NCBI GenBank assembly: GCA_945897805.1
Contig: CAMDFX010000002.1
Span: 124,001 to 188,000 of the forward strand
Length of the DNA stretch: 64,000 nucleotides
Reading direction: 5' to 3'
From: Chryseobacterium gleum
GTDB lineage: Bacteria > Bacteroidota > Bacteroidia > Flavobacteriales_D > Crocinitomicaceae
Made by a program: the position numbers and the translations under genes. Each line of letters starts with the position of its first letter. Within the stretch, counting starts at the first letter, position 1. Below are positions 42,744 through 51,708 of the stretch, in pieces. Below the pieces are notes generated by a model. It made no database searches, was not told the origin of the DNA, and worked only from the letters and a program-made list of their open reading frames with translations.

Positions 42744-44012
42744 CTACAAATCTTTACTTAAACTTTCATCCTTTCTCACGCGCCAAATCACAGCGTCTAG
42801 ATAATAGTGATGCAAGACCAACGAAAGAAACAAAAATGAAACAATATTTTTTAAAATAAAAGCATCTGGTTCTGTGAAAAGATTCATCATTGTCCCGGTT
42901 CTTCCCAATTCAAAAACAAATGAAAAAAGTACAGAAACAATGAAAAATAAAATGACTTTCTGACTCAAAATAGTTGCCAAACCATGATTTTTGGTTGAAC
43001 TGGAATAATGCTTTTTATTGAAAAGACCGACAAAAGTCAAATATTGGATATTGTGCGGAATAGTTATTCCGATGATTATCAATCCTGTATTTTCAATTGG
43101 CAAAGCCAAGACACCCCAATACAAAATCAAAGCGCTCAAGAGCATCGCCCATTTTCTGACGTTCAACTTTCCAAATTTGAACGCTTTTTGTAAAGTCAAA
43201 ATCAAAGAAAATACAAAAAGTACCGCTAAAGCAATCAAGATCATACACAATACTTTATCAGAACCATTGACCAAAATCAATTTGATCAAAATAAATATTC
43301 CGATGAAATAATAACCTAAATTTCTGCTTACAAATTTGTATTGCGGCCTTGCGTTGATTGCAAACCCAATGACTAAGAAAAACAAGCCCAACACCAACAT
43401 GTATGCGCTAATTTTACCCCAAAATTCCAACACATAAGCCAATTCATTTGAGTTTGGAGTAAATGCCGAAATTTCATCATTGAACCAGATCGTTTTTGTT
43501 TTTGCCAAATAGGTTAACGGAATAAAAGATCCACTCAACAACAATAATTTTTCCCAGCGGTCAGAACCATCTTCAGGTTCGTTGAATTTCTTTTTATAAA
43601 TGGCGATAAAACCCCAGTTTTGTTTCACCAAATGATAAAATCCCAAAATCAAAGTGACGCGCCGGGCAAAAGACAAAACAATTTGTCCATTGTAAGCCAT
43701 CACTTCTCCTTGAATGAGGATAAAATAGGAAATCAAAGGAATTAAAACGATTGCTGCTGTACTTCCCAACAACCAACTTTTGTGGGCTTTGAAATATTCT
43801 TTATCCAAAAAAGTTCGGGTGTAAGTCGGGAAAAAATGGCGTACATCAAAAAGCAACGAGAATAATATCAGCGTAATCAGAAAAGCTGTTGTTTCGTCTA
43901 ATTTTATGAGGTTAGCCAACACAAAATAAAACCCAATCATCAAGAAACCAGAAACGGTGCTTAAAATGATATACATCCAGTCTTGTCTTGCGCTTTTAAG
44001 GATATTTTCCAT
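42744..44012 (-). CDS. Polytopic membrane protein with conserved-looking His motifs
   Basis: 422 residues from the first ATG at 44012 (the track adds a TTG-started extension). About ten to twelve membrane segments. Three polar motifs stand out: LGFYHLVKQNWGFIAIYKKK, ITIPHNIQYLTFVGLFNKKH and LVLHHYYLDAVIWRVRKDE. Histidines at helix ends near charged loops suggest metal, heme or lipid-headgroup binding, as in membrane reductases or desaturases, but the spacing does not match the desaturase boxes I know. Monocistronic between the FadL operon and the divergent kynU. Function unknown. Confidence 0.78.
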   Translation of the reverse strand: MENILKSARQDWMYIILSTVSGFLMIGFYFVLANLIKLDETTAFLITLILFSLLFDVRHFFPTYTRTFLDKEYFKAHKSWLLGSTAAIVLIPLISYFILIQGEVMAYNGQIVLSFARRVTLILGFYHLVKQNWGFIAIYKKKFNEPEDGSDRWEKLLLLSGSFIPLTYLAKTKTIWFNDEISAFTPNSNELAYVLEFWGKISAYMLVLGLFFLVIGFAINARPQYKFVSRNLGYYFIGIFILIKLILVNGSDKVLCMILIALAVLFVFSLILTLQKAFKFGKLNVRKWAMLLSALILYWGVLALPIENTGLIIIGITIPHNIQYLTFVGLFNKKHYSSSTKNHGLATILSQKVILFFIVSVLFSFVFELGRTGTMMNLFTEPDAFILKNIVSFLFLSLVLHHYYLDAVIWRVRKDESLSKDL

Positions 44013-44285
44013 TGATAATAGAATTGCTATTGACAGTATAAATGTAAATAAAACTTGCAATGATTGGCAATTATTGAGATTTTGTATCTGGGTTCAACCA
44101 CAAGTGCAAGGGATTTCAACCCCATAATGACCAAATTAATCTATTTGTTTTCAGACTATTAAAGCCTTTTAAAAAGAATATTTCCGAAAAATAGCATTGA
44201 AATCAAAAAAGCCACAAATGAAAAAAATCAGTATAAATTGCGCCCAAACAAATGCAATTTGACTTGTCGCTCTAATTGGTTTGTT

Positions 44286-44293
44286 TATCTTTG
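44286..44293 (+). promoter_or_regulatory. Promoter of the kyn operon (TTG-N19-TATCTTTG)
   Basis: Exact TAnnTTTG, 20 bases before the kynU ATG, with TTG 19 bases upstream at 44264-44266. The best-spaced Bacteroidota promoter in the window; it also rules out the track's TTG start at 44281. Confidence 0.65.
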
Positions 44294-44313
44294 ATGCATC
44301 TAAAAAAGAGTAC

Positions 44314-45597
44314 ATGCTTTTCGAAAATTCATTGTCATTTGCCCAAAAAATGGATGCGCAAGATCCATTGAGAGATTACAGAAATCGTTTTCACTTGCCT
44401 TCGTTTCATCCTGATGGAGTGCGCTATTTTACTGGGAATTCCTTGGGTTTACAACCAAAATCAACCGCAAGTTATATCCAACAAGAATTAGATGCTTGGG
44501 CAAAATGGGGCGTTGAAGGTCATTTTTTAGCGGAAAGACCTTGGTATTCTTACCACGAACAATTGACTGAAAAAGCAGCGAAAATTGTGGGTGCAACCAA
44601 CAAAGAAGTAGTTATTACGCATTCATTGACAACCAATTTACACTTGTTGATGGTTTCATTTTACCAACCAACAGGCAAAAGAAATAAAATCATTTGTGAA
44701 GCGAAAGCATTTCCAAGCGATCAATATGCCTTGGAATCTCAAGTCAAATTCCACGGATTAGATCCTGATTCGCATATCGTTGAAATCTCGCCACGCGAAG
44801 GACAACATTTGATTGAGGAAGCCGATATCTTGGCAAAAATCGCTGAAGTTGGCAATGAATTGGCTTTGGTGATGTTTGGCACTGTGAACTATTATTCCGG
44901 ACAATTGTTTGACATGAAGAAAATCACCGAAGCAGCGCATGCAGTTGGCGCCATTGCAGGATTTGATTTGGCGCACGCAGCAGGAAATGTCGACATGAAA
45001 TTACACGAATGGAATGTCGATTTTGCCGCTTGGTGTACTTACAAATATTTGAATTCATCTCCTGGCGGAGTTTCTGGAATGTTTGTGCACGAAAAACACG
45101 CCAATCGTCCAGAATTGCCGCGCTTTGCAGGTTGGTGGGGACATGACAAGGAAACACGTTTTCAAATGCAGAAAGGTTTTCACCCGATGGAAGGCGCTGA
45201 AGGTTGGCAATTGAGTAATGCGCCCATTTTGGGAATGGCAGCACATTTGGCTTCGTTGGATTTATTTGATGAAATTGGCATGCAGGCTTTGAGTCAAAAA
45301 AGAGATTTATTGACCGGTTTTTTAGAGTTTGTGATTGATACGATTTCTGAAAAACACAAAGAAAAATGCACGTTTGAAATTATTACTCCAAGAAATCAAG
45401 CGCAAAGAGGCGCTCAAATTTCCATGTTGGTGCATGGTGAGGCGAAAAAATTGTTCAACCAATTGACAGAAGATGGCGTAATTGCAGACTGGCGAGAACC
45501 CAATGTAATACGCTTAGCACCAGTACCAATGTACAACTCTTTCGAGGACGTTTTTGTATTCGGAGAAATATTGGAAAGCGCTATTTTGTCGGTTTGA
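44314..45597 (+). CDS. kynU: Kynureninase
   Basis: 427 residues from the ATG at 44314. PLP enzyme splitting kynurenine or 3-hydroxykynurenine into anthranilate or 3-hydroxyanthranilate plus alanine. Characteristic blocks: [76 protein letters not shown], and the PLP lysine in [31 protein letters not shown] binds substrate. kmo follows 33 bases downstream, so the pathway goes through 3-hydroxykynurenine to 3-hydroxyanthranilate. Confidence 0.96.
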   Translation: MLFENSLSFAQKMDAQDPLRDYRNRFHLPSFHPDGVRYFTGNSLGLQPKSTASYIQQELDAWAKWGVEGHFLAERPWYSYHEQLTEKAAKIVGATNKEVVITHSLTTNLHLLMVSFYQPTGKRNKIICEAKAFPSDQYALESQVKFHGLDPDSHIVEISPREGQHLIEEADILAKIAEVGNELALVMFGTVNYYSGQLFDMKKITEAAHAVGAIAGFDLAHAAGNVDMKLHEWNVDFAAWCTYKYLNSSPGGVSGMFVHEKHANRPELPRFAGWWGHDKETRFQMQKGFHPMEGAEGWQLSNAPILGMAAHLASLDLFDEIGMQALSQKRDLLTGFLEFVIDTISEKHKEKCTFEIITPRNQAQRGAQISMLVHGEAKKLFNQLTEDGVIADWREPNVIRLAPVPMYNSFEDVFVFGEILESAILSV

Positions 45598-45630
45598 GAA
45601 TAAAAATTGATACATCGAAAAAATAGAAAT

Positions 45631-46971
45631 ATGAAAAAAGTAGGAATTGTAGGAGCAGGTTTAGTTGGAAGTTTACAAGCAATTTTGATGGCCCAAAAAG
45701 GCTACCAAGTATCTGTATTTGAGCGCCGACCAGATTTGAGAAAAGCGAAACTCATCGCAGGAAGATCAATCAACTTGGCACTTTCAGACCGCGGATGGAA
45801 AGCGCTAGAATTGGCTGGAATTGCTGAAGATATTCGCGCTATTTCGATTCCGATGTACAAACGTTGCATGCACGCTTTAGACGGAACGCTGACCTATCAA
45901 CCTTACGGAAAAGAAGACCAAGCGATTTATTCAGTTTCTCGTGGTGGATTGAATCAAAAATTGATGAATTTAGCAGACAATTATCCAAATATTGAGTACA
46001 ACTTCAATCGCCAATGCAACGATATTGAGCTAAAAACAAATACGTTAACTTTCAGCAATAGCGAAACGAATGAAAAAGAAGATCACGCTTTTGATAAAGT
46101 TTTTGCCACTGACGGCGCTTTTTCGGCAGTTCGAATGCGCATGCAAAAAAACACGATTTTCGATTATTCTCAGAAATACTTAGATCACGGTTACAAAGAA
46201 TTGGTGATTCCAGCCAATGCAGATGGAACGCATCAATTAGATAAAAACTGCTTGCACATTTGGCCACGTGGAGAATTTATGATGATTGCTTTAGGCAATT
46301 TGGACGGAAGTTTTACTTGTACATTATTTTTCCCGATGCAAGGAGAAACTTCATTTGATACTTTGAAAACGAAAGAACAAGTTGCAGATTTCTTCAATTT
46401 GATGTTCGATGATGCCGTTTCGATGATGCCCACTTTGATTGAAGATTATTTCGCAAATGCAACTTCATCGCTCATCATGGTGCGTTGTGATCCATGGAAC
46501 TACGGCGATGATGTCGTATTGTTAGGGGATTCTGCCCATGCAATTGTACCTTTCTACGGACAAGGAATGAATTGCGGATTTGAAGATTGTACCGTTTTCC
46601 ATGAAATGCACGAAGAAGCAAAAGGCAATTGGGACGGACTTTTGGGAAGATTTTCAGACCAACGCGTTCCAGACGCAAATGCGATTTTAGACTTAGCTCT
46701 GTTTAATTACATAGAAATGCGTGATTTGACGGCGGACCCAAATTTCTTGTTGAGAAAGAAAATTGAAGCAAAATTTAGTAATTTGTACCCAAATAAATGG
46801 TTGCCGTTGTATTCGCAAGTCACTTTTAGTCACATCAGATACAGTGAGGCGCTGGCAGACGGTAAAAAACAAGACCAAATCATGGCAAAACTCATGGAAA
46901 TGGAAAACATCCACGAAAGATGGGACGCGCCTGAAGTAATGGAAAAATTAAACGAATTAGTTGACCAATGA
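45631..46971 (+). CDS. kmo: Kynurenine 3-monooxygenase
   Basis: 446 residues from the ATG at 45631; the track start is a TTG 24 bases earlier. FAD-dependent aromatic hydroxylase with Rossmann start VGIVGAGLVGSLQAILMAQK, DG-type motif VFATDGAFSAVRMRM, and the second FAD motif VVLLGDSAHAIVPFYGQGMN. RSINLALSDRGWKAL and YGQGMNCGFEDC are typical of KMO. Uses NADPH and oxygen to hydroxylate kynurenine. The C-terminal part lacks the long hydrophobic anchor of eukaryotic KMO. Its stop overlaps the next gene by 4 bases (ATGA). Confidence 0.96.
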   Translation: MKKVGIVGAGLVGSLQAILMAQKGYQVSVFERRPDLRKAKLIAGRSINLALSDRGWKALELAGIAEDIRAISIPMYKRCMHALDGTLTYQPYGKEDQAIYSVSRGGLNQKLMNLADNYPNIEYNFNRQCNDIELKTNTLTFSNSETNEKEDHAFDKVFATDGAFSAVRMRMQKNTIFDYSQKYLDHGYKELVIPANADGTHQLDKNCLHIWPRGEFMMIALGNLDGSFTCTLFFPMQGETSFDTLKTKEQVADFFNLMFDDAVSMMPTLIEDYFANATSSLIMVRCDPWNYGDDVVLLGDSAHAIVPFYGQGMNCGFEDCTVFHEMHEEAKGNWDGLLGRFSDQRVPDANAILDLALFNYIEMRDLTADPNFLLRKKIEAKFSNLYPNKWLPLYSQVTFSHIRYSEALADGKKQDQIMAKLMEMENIHERWDAPEVMEKLNELVDQ

Positions 46972-47858
46972 AAATTATTTTGCTCACTTTGATAAGCTTG
47001 TTGACTGTCTCAACTTTAGACGCTCAAAAACTCTATAAACCAAAAAAGAAACGCAAAGACTTTTTTGGAAAAGTTGAAAGTCCAAACGACGGAAAAGTTC
47101 GTCCAATCGGACTTCAAGTGCAAGTTGGGCCAACATATACTTTCACGAGAAAAGTAAATGAAACATTTAAAAGTGAGCTAGATTCGGTAAATCGTTACAA
47201 TGAATATACCCATGACCCCAGCGGAAAAGTTGGATTTTTCGCAGAAGTTGGATTGGTGCATTTCAACATGAAAGATCCAAAATTCAAATTTGGTCGTTTT
47301 GTGGATTACATTGATTGGGGTATTGGTTTTAAATTGATTAAAGGAAGAGAACTAACAACGGTATCTCAATTTAATGCATCTGGAAATTTACTTTTCACCA
47401 ATACAGGCGAAGGAAATTTCAGCAAGGGCTATGTTTACGCTCGTTTTGCTGCACACAAATTGCAATATTTGAACAAAACCAAAAACATTTTCCTCGACCA
47501 TTCTTTGGGATTTAATGGAGATTACAGCATGCTGGAAAAATCAACTTACAATGGCACTAAGTTTGGAGCACAAACATTTTCACCAGATTTTAGGGCGCAA
47601 TTGCATTATGATCTTGGATTCGGCATTCGATTGAAAAAAGGGAGATATTTGATTCCTGGTGTTCAGTTGCCCGTTTTGGGCATTCAAGAATGGAACAATG
47701 GGAGCGCCAAATTGCAGTGGTTTTCGAGCAAATATTATCCTGTGATGTTTCACCTTAAATACATCCATCTTTTTCCAGCCAAAAAATCAAAGCACGCTTG
47801 TTTTGAAGGAAGTTCGGAAGATAGAAAACGGAATGAGGAGTATTTGCAGAATCGTTGA
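46968..47858 (+). CDS. Exported protein of unknown function, possible outer membrane beta barrel
   Basis: 296 residues. Signal peptide MKIILLTLISLLTVSTLDAQ followed by a basic KLYKPKKKRKDFFG stretch. The rest has alternating aromatic strands (VGFFAEVGLVHFNMKDPKFK, WGIGFKLIKGRE, YVYARFAAHKLQYL, FSPDFRAQLHYDLGFGIRLK, YYPVMFHLKYIHLF) fitting a small porin-like barrel, but it does not end on an aromatic residue. ATG overlaps the kmo stop, hence translational coupling with kynurenine genes. A link to uptake or release of tryptophan metabolites is only a guess. Confidence 0.75.
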   Translation: MKIILLTLISLLTVSTLDAQKLYKPKKKRKDFFGKVESPNDGKVRPIGLQVQVGPTYTFTRKVNETFKSELDSVNRYNEYTHDPSGKVGFFAEVGLVHFNMKDPKFKFGRFVDYIDWGIGFKLIKGRELTTVSQFNASGNLLFTNTGEGNFSKGYVYARFAAHKLQYLNKTKNIFLDHSLGFNGDYSMLEKSTYNGTKFGAQTFSPDFRAQLHYDLGFGIRLKKGRYLIPGVQLPVLGIQEWNNGSAKLQWFSSKYYPVMFHLKYIHLFPAKKSKHACFEGSSEDRKRNEEYLQNR

Positions 47859-47928
47859 TTCGAGCCCGCCTTTTAGTTAAAATTCGCCAAATAACATTTC
47901 GCTCACAATTTAATTTAGTTTAACAAGT

Positions 47929-47936
47929 TATCTTGG
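47929..47936 (+). promoter_or_regulatory. Possible -7 element (TATCTTGG) before the 61-residue gene
   Basis: One mismatch from TAnnTTTG, 24 bases upstream of the ATG at 47961; would start the cluster through the LD-carboxypeptidase and exported proteins. Confidence 0.3.
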
Positions 47937-47960
47937 TAGAAACATTTAAAGCGAAAAGTC

Positions 47961-48146
47961 ATGGTAGAATTGAGTAAAAAAATCTTAATGAAAGTGAGTT
48001 TTGACGCACAACTATTTCAAAAAGAATTGGCCAAAGCATTGCAATGGATCAATGACCAAGAAGAAATCAAGTTATTGAGAGAATGGTGTCAGCAGGAATT
48101 TGGAAAGAAATATCCACTGATTTTGCAAAAAGCATTTATTTCCTAA
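47961..48146 (+). CDS. Small conserved protein of unknown function
   Basis: 61 residues: MVELSKKILMKVSFDAQLFQ then KELAKALQWINDQEEIKLLR and a C-terminal EFGKKYPLILQKAF. Soluble and helical, no signal peptide. Short proteins with this KxSFDxxLFxKELxKA pattern are, to my memory, widespread in Flavobacteriia, which together with the start spacing and an upstream promoter-like box argues that it is real. Function unknown; LD-carboxypeptidase follows 27 bases downstream. Confidence 0.7.
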   Translation: MVELSKKILMKVSFDAQLFQKELAKALQWINDQEEIKLLREWCQQEFGKKYPLILQKAFIS

Positions 48147-48173
48147 GTATCAGAAAAAATGTAATTTTACCGC

Positions 48174-49079
48174 ATGAATTCTGAAATTTCGCCCCTGCAA
48201 AAAGGTGATCTAATCGCCATTGTTGCTCCTGCAAAAGCAATTGAAGCACAATTGGTGTTGGACGCAAAACTGTTTTTTGAAACACACGGTTATCGTGTCG
48301 TTTTGGGCGAACATTGTTTGGGAACACACGATTATTTTTCAGGCAGTGACGCACAACGTACAAGTGATTTTCAAAAAGCAATAGACAATCCCGAAATCAA
48401 AGCAATTATTTGCGCAAGAGGTGGCTATGGCTGCATTCGGATTTTAGACCGTATTAATTGGGCTGGCATGTTGCGCGACCCAAAATGGATTGTTGGATTT
48501 TCAGATGCAACCGTTTTTCACCAACGCATGCAAAAATTCGAACTGAAAAGCATTCACGCTACGATGCCACTAAATTTTGCTGAAAACACAGAAATTGCAA
48601 TGGATTCAATGCTAGCGGCGTTGCAAGGAAAACAAAAAGAAATTCAAATTCTATCGCACCAATATAACAAACGCGGAAATGCAGTTGGTAAATTAATTGG
48701 TGGAAATTTTTCGATTTTGTTCAGCATGTTAGGCACTGATGATCAACCAGAATATGCCGATACGATTCTATTTATCGAAGATTTATCAGAACAATTGTAT
48801 CACCTAGACCGCATGTTTTACGCCTTTGCAAAAGCAGGTATTCTCAATAGAATCAACGGTTTAATTGTGGGTGGAATGACCAATATGAAAGACACAGGCA
48901 CAACCATTGGCATGAGTTTACAACAAATTATCTTGTCACATTTTGAGTACAGAAAAATTCCTATTGTCTTTGATTTTCCAGCTGGACACATTGCAGATAA
49001 CCGCGCGTTAATTTTTGGTACAAAAGTTGAATTAAGGGTAGACGAATTAGCCGTTAATTTGAGTACTTTTGTTTCATAA
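48174..49079 (+). CDS. ldcA: LD-carboxypeptidase (peptidase family S66)
   Basis: 301 residues. Cleaves the terminal D-Ala from tetrapeptide stems during wall recycling. IAIVAPAKAIEAQLVLDA and AIICARGGYGCIRILDRINW open the family fold; nucleophile Ser in PKWIVGFSDATVFHQ; Glu in ILFIEDLSEQLYHLDRM; His in FDFPAGHIADNRALIFG. No signal peptide, so cytoplasmic. It is followed by three exported unknown proteins on the same strand with short gaps. Confidence 0.95.
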   Translation: MNSEISPLQKGDLIAIVAPAKAIEAQLVLDAKLFFETHGYRVVLGEHCLGTHDYFSGSDAQRTSDFQKAIDNPEIKAIICARGGYGCIRILDRINWAGMLRDPKWIVGFSDATVFHQRMQKFELKSIHATMPLNFAENTEIAMDSMLAALQGKQKEIQILSHQYNKRGNAVGKLIGGNFSILFSMLGTDDQPEYADTILFIEDLSEQLYHLDRMFYAFAKAGILNRINGLIVGGMTNMKDTGTTIGMSLQQIILSHFEYRKIPIVFDFPAGHIADNRALIFGTKVELRVDELAVNLSTFVS

Positions 49080-49091
49080 TTCCATTTTTTG

Positions 49092-49763
49092 ATGAAAATA
49101 TTAATCACCATTTTGGTCATTTTCAGTTTGGGTTCTTGCGTTGAAATCATTGATGATTTAAGCATAAAAAGCGACGGATCCGGAACTTTCAAATATACCA
49201 TTAACCTGAGTTCAAGCAAAGTAAAAATCAATTCGATTTTGGCTCTGGACAGTTTAGATGGCAAAAAAGTACCTTCAATTGCTGAAATTCAGGAAAAAGT
49301 GAAAATTTACCAAGATAAGCTTGAGAGAAAAGAAGGTATTTCTAATGTAAAAGTGGATGCAAATTATACTGAGTTCATCTTTAAATTTCAATGTGATTTC
49401 ACCAATATTCAAATTCTTCAAAAATCAATCAAAGAAATTATTCGTGAAGAAAATGCGGATTGGGTCAACAAAGATTCTGACCACAATTGGTTGGTTTGGG
49501 ATGGAAATAAATTGACGCGAACGATTCCTAAACTTCCTGCCTCGGCGCAAGAAAAGATCAAGAAAGAAGACACCGAAGCCTTACAAAAAGGAAGTTACAT
49601 TTCAATCACCCGCTTTGACCGACCAATAGAAAAATTTGAAAATACGCAAGCGCAAATGTCTGCAAATAAAATGGCTGTAATGATTAAAACCAATCCATAT
49701 TCTTTGAGTCAAAACACTGAATTATTAGAAAATACCATTTACCTTAGCGGAATAAAAAAATAA
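49092..49763 (+). CDS. Putative lipoprotein, first of a three-gene exported module
   Basis: 223 residues from the ATG at 49092 (a TTG directly precedes it). Signal peptide MKILITILVIFSLGSC gives a lipobox. Mature part VEIIDDLSIKSDGSGTFKYT then NLSSSKVKINS resembles the start of LppM-type lipoproteins, where a D-G-S-G turn sits between two strands, but I would not assign it firmly. A helical middle (EIQEKVKIYQDKLERKEG) follows, then more beta strands. The next two genes are also exported and of unknown function and lie close behind, so the three probably work together. Confidence 0.75.
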   Translation: MKILITILVIFSLGSCVEIIDDLSIKSDGSGTFKYTINLSSSKVKINSILALDSLDGKKVPSIAEIQEKVKIYQDKLERKEGISNVKVDANYTEFIFKFQCDFTNIQILQKSIKEIIREENADWVNKDSDHNWLVWDGNKLTRTIPKLPASAQEKIKKEDTEALQKGSYISITRFDRPIEKFENTQAQMSANKMAVMIKTNPYSLSQNTELLENTIYLSGIKK

Positions 49764-49825
49764 GTTAATTTTTCGGTAATTTCGAAAGGATGCCGTACAT
49801 TGTGAAAAAGTTGTTTTTACCGAAT

Positions 49826-51691
49826 ATGAAGAATCTATTTTGCCTCATCAGTGTGTTTGCTTTCACTAATTCCTTTGGGCAATCTTCCGAAGATTTAATC
49901 CCAAAAGATGCCGTTACTGTGTTCAGCATCAACAATATTAGTTTGTTGAAGAAAGTGTCTTTGGATGAATTGGTTCAGTACGAATTCATGGCTGAAGTAC
50001 AATCTGAGCTGTTTGATGGTTCGACACAAGGCAAAACCTTGAAAGATTCTGGAATTGATTTTGATCAAAAATTAAATCTTTTTTACGGTTTAAATCCGGA
50101 TTTTGAAGTGGCAGGTTTCACTTTTGGAATCAAGAGCAAAAAACAACTTTTCACCGTTTTTGATGATTTCGACCGCGTTGAAACGACAATTCCCAATGTT
50201 GAATTTTATTCAAGTTATTCAAATTATTTGATCATCAAGGGAAATTCTGGCTTGATATTGCGCGTTGATCCAAGCTACGAAAAAGTTTCCGTCATGGCGG
50301 ATTCAATTTGGTATGCAAGAGGTTACGGCTATTTCAACGATAATTATAATGACGATGAATTTGATGAAACAGATCCACAATTAGAAGAAGATTTTGGCGC
50401 TGTGAGTCCTGAAGAAGGCGAAGCATTGGAAGAGGTGGAAATTGAAGGTGCCCTGGATGAAAATGATTTGCTGAGTAAAAACTATTGGGAAATGCGCGAC
50501 AGCATCAATGTGACTTTACAAAGCAAATATTTAAAAAACATCTGCAACGAAATTTTTGTGCAAAACATTGACTTAAAGAAAACTGACGCAAAATTTGCTG
50601 CACAACTTGCCCATGCATCAGATGGAATTTTTTACCTAGACAATTCTCGCAATTTCAGAAATACAAAAGGTTTGTGGAATTTTCAGATTCTATTTCCGGA
50701 ACTGTTTACTGACATGCAAGAACTGTATACAGGAAACGTGATGGTTGGTGATATCGTTCTAAAAGACAACACGATTGATATCAACTTTCAAGCGAATTAC
50801 GGTGAAACGTTGGGAACAATTTATGAAAAATTGAACAGTACCAAATTTGATTCACATGTGTTGCAATACATTCATGAAAACAGCACTGGTTTTTTCACTT
50901 ACAACATCAATTTAAAAGAAGGATACAACCAGGCTTACGATATTATCATTCCGATTTTAAGTCAAGAAAAAGATCCGCGGATTTCAAGCAATGTTTTGAT
51001 GGCTGAATTGATCAATGAATTTGTTGATACTGACGCGCTGTTTGAAACATACAAAGGAAGCATGTTTGGAAGTTTCAATGGTGTCAAAAAAGTAAAAACC
51101 ACTAGAATCGAATTTTTGTACGACGAAAACACGTTTGAATACGAAGAAAAAGAAATTCAAAGCGAGGAAGACATGCCGATTTTCACACTCGGTTTTTCTA
51201 CGAATAGAAGTGATATTCCTGAAAAAATATTGAAACACTTCGGCAAAATGACTTCAAGATTCAAAAATAAAGGTGATTATTGGATGATTGAAGATGCTGT
51301 ATTAAACTCAATTCCTTTGTATATCATCAATAAAAATGGTTTGTTGATTTTCACCAACGACGAAGATTTAGCAATCAATCACAGCGACGGTTATGGTTCG
51401 CAAGCCTTGTCTGGCAAAAGAGCGAAAAAAGCAAAATCGAGCAAATTTATGTACGGATATTTTGATTGGAGCGAAGCTTTGTCGAGTCTTCCAAGAGAAA
51501 TATTCAACACCAGACAAAATGAAATTCTAGATGTGATGCGCAATAAAACAGGCGTATTGGAATTGACTTCCACCAAAACAACCAAAACAAATACCACTTT
51601 CAATTTGGTTTATAATTTCGATGGAACTTATGACAATTCAGGAAAATATTTATTGGATTTAGTAAATTCAATCTATGTACTTTCTAAATAA
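49826..51691 (+). CDS. Large exported protein of unknown function (module gene 2)
   Basis: 621 residues from the ATG at 49826, where MKNLFCLISVFAFTNSFGQ makes a signal peptide; a TAATTTCG box just before 49790 argues against the track's start. The mature protein begins IPKDAVTVFSINNISLLKKV, as in Bacteroidota proteins of the DUF4836 kind. A very acidic insertion lies near residues 170-215 (NDDEFDETDPQLEEDFGAVS). The C-terminal half (SMFGSFNGVKKVKTTRIEFL ... PIFTLGFSTNRSDIPEKILK ... LLIFTNDEDLAIN) matches the layout of the next protein. No enzyme motif seen. Confidence 0.78.
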   Translation: MKNLFCLISVFAFTNSFGQSSEDLIPKDAVTVFSINNISLLKKVSLDELVQYEFMAEVQSELFDGSTQGKTLKDSGIDFDQKLNLFYGLNPDFEVAGFTFGIKSKKQLFTVFDDFDRVETTIPNVEFYSSYSNYLIIKGNSGLILRVDPSYEKVSVMADSIWYARGYGYFNDNYNDDEFDETDPQLEEDFGAVSPEEGEALEEVEIEGALDENDLLSKNYWEMRDSINVTLQSKYLKNICNEIFVQNIDLKKTDAKFAAQLAHASDGIFYLDNSRNFRNTKGLWNFQILFPELFTDMQELYTGNVMVGDIVLKDNTIDINFQANYGETLGTIYEKLNSTKFDSHVLQYIHENSTGFFTYNINLKEGYNQAYDIIIPILSQEKDPRISSNVLMAELINEFVDTDALFETYKGSMFGSFNGVKKVKTTRIEFLYDENTFEYEEKEIQSEEDMPIFTLGFSTNRSDIPEKILKHFGKMTSRFKNKGDYWMIEDAVLNSIPLYIINKNGLLIFTNDEDLAINHSDGYGSQALSGKRAKKAKSSKFMYGYFDWSEALSSLPREIFNTRQNEILDVMRNKTGVLELTSTKTTKTNTTFNLVYNFDGTYDNSGKYLLDLVNSIYVLSK

Positions 51692-51708
51692 ATCGCGAAA
51701 CATAATCA

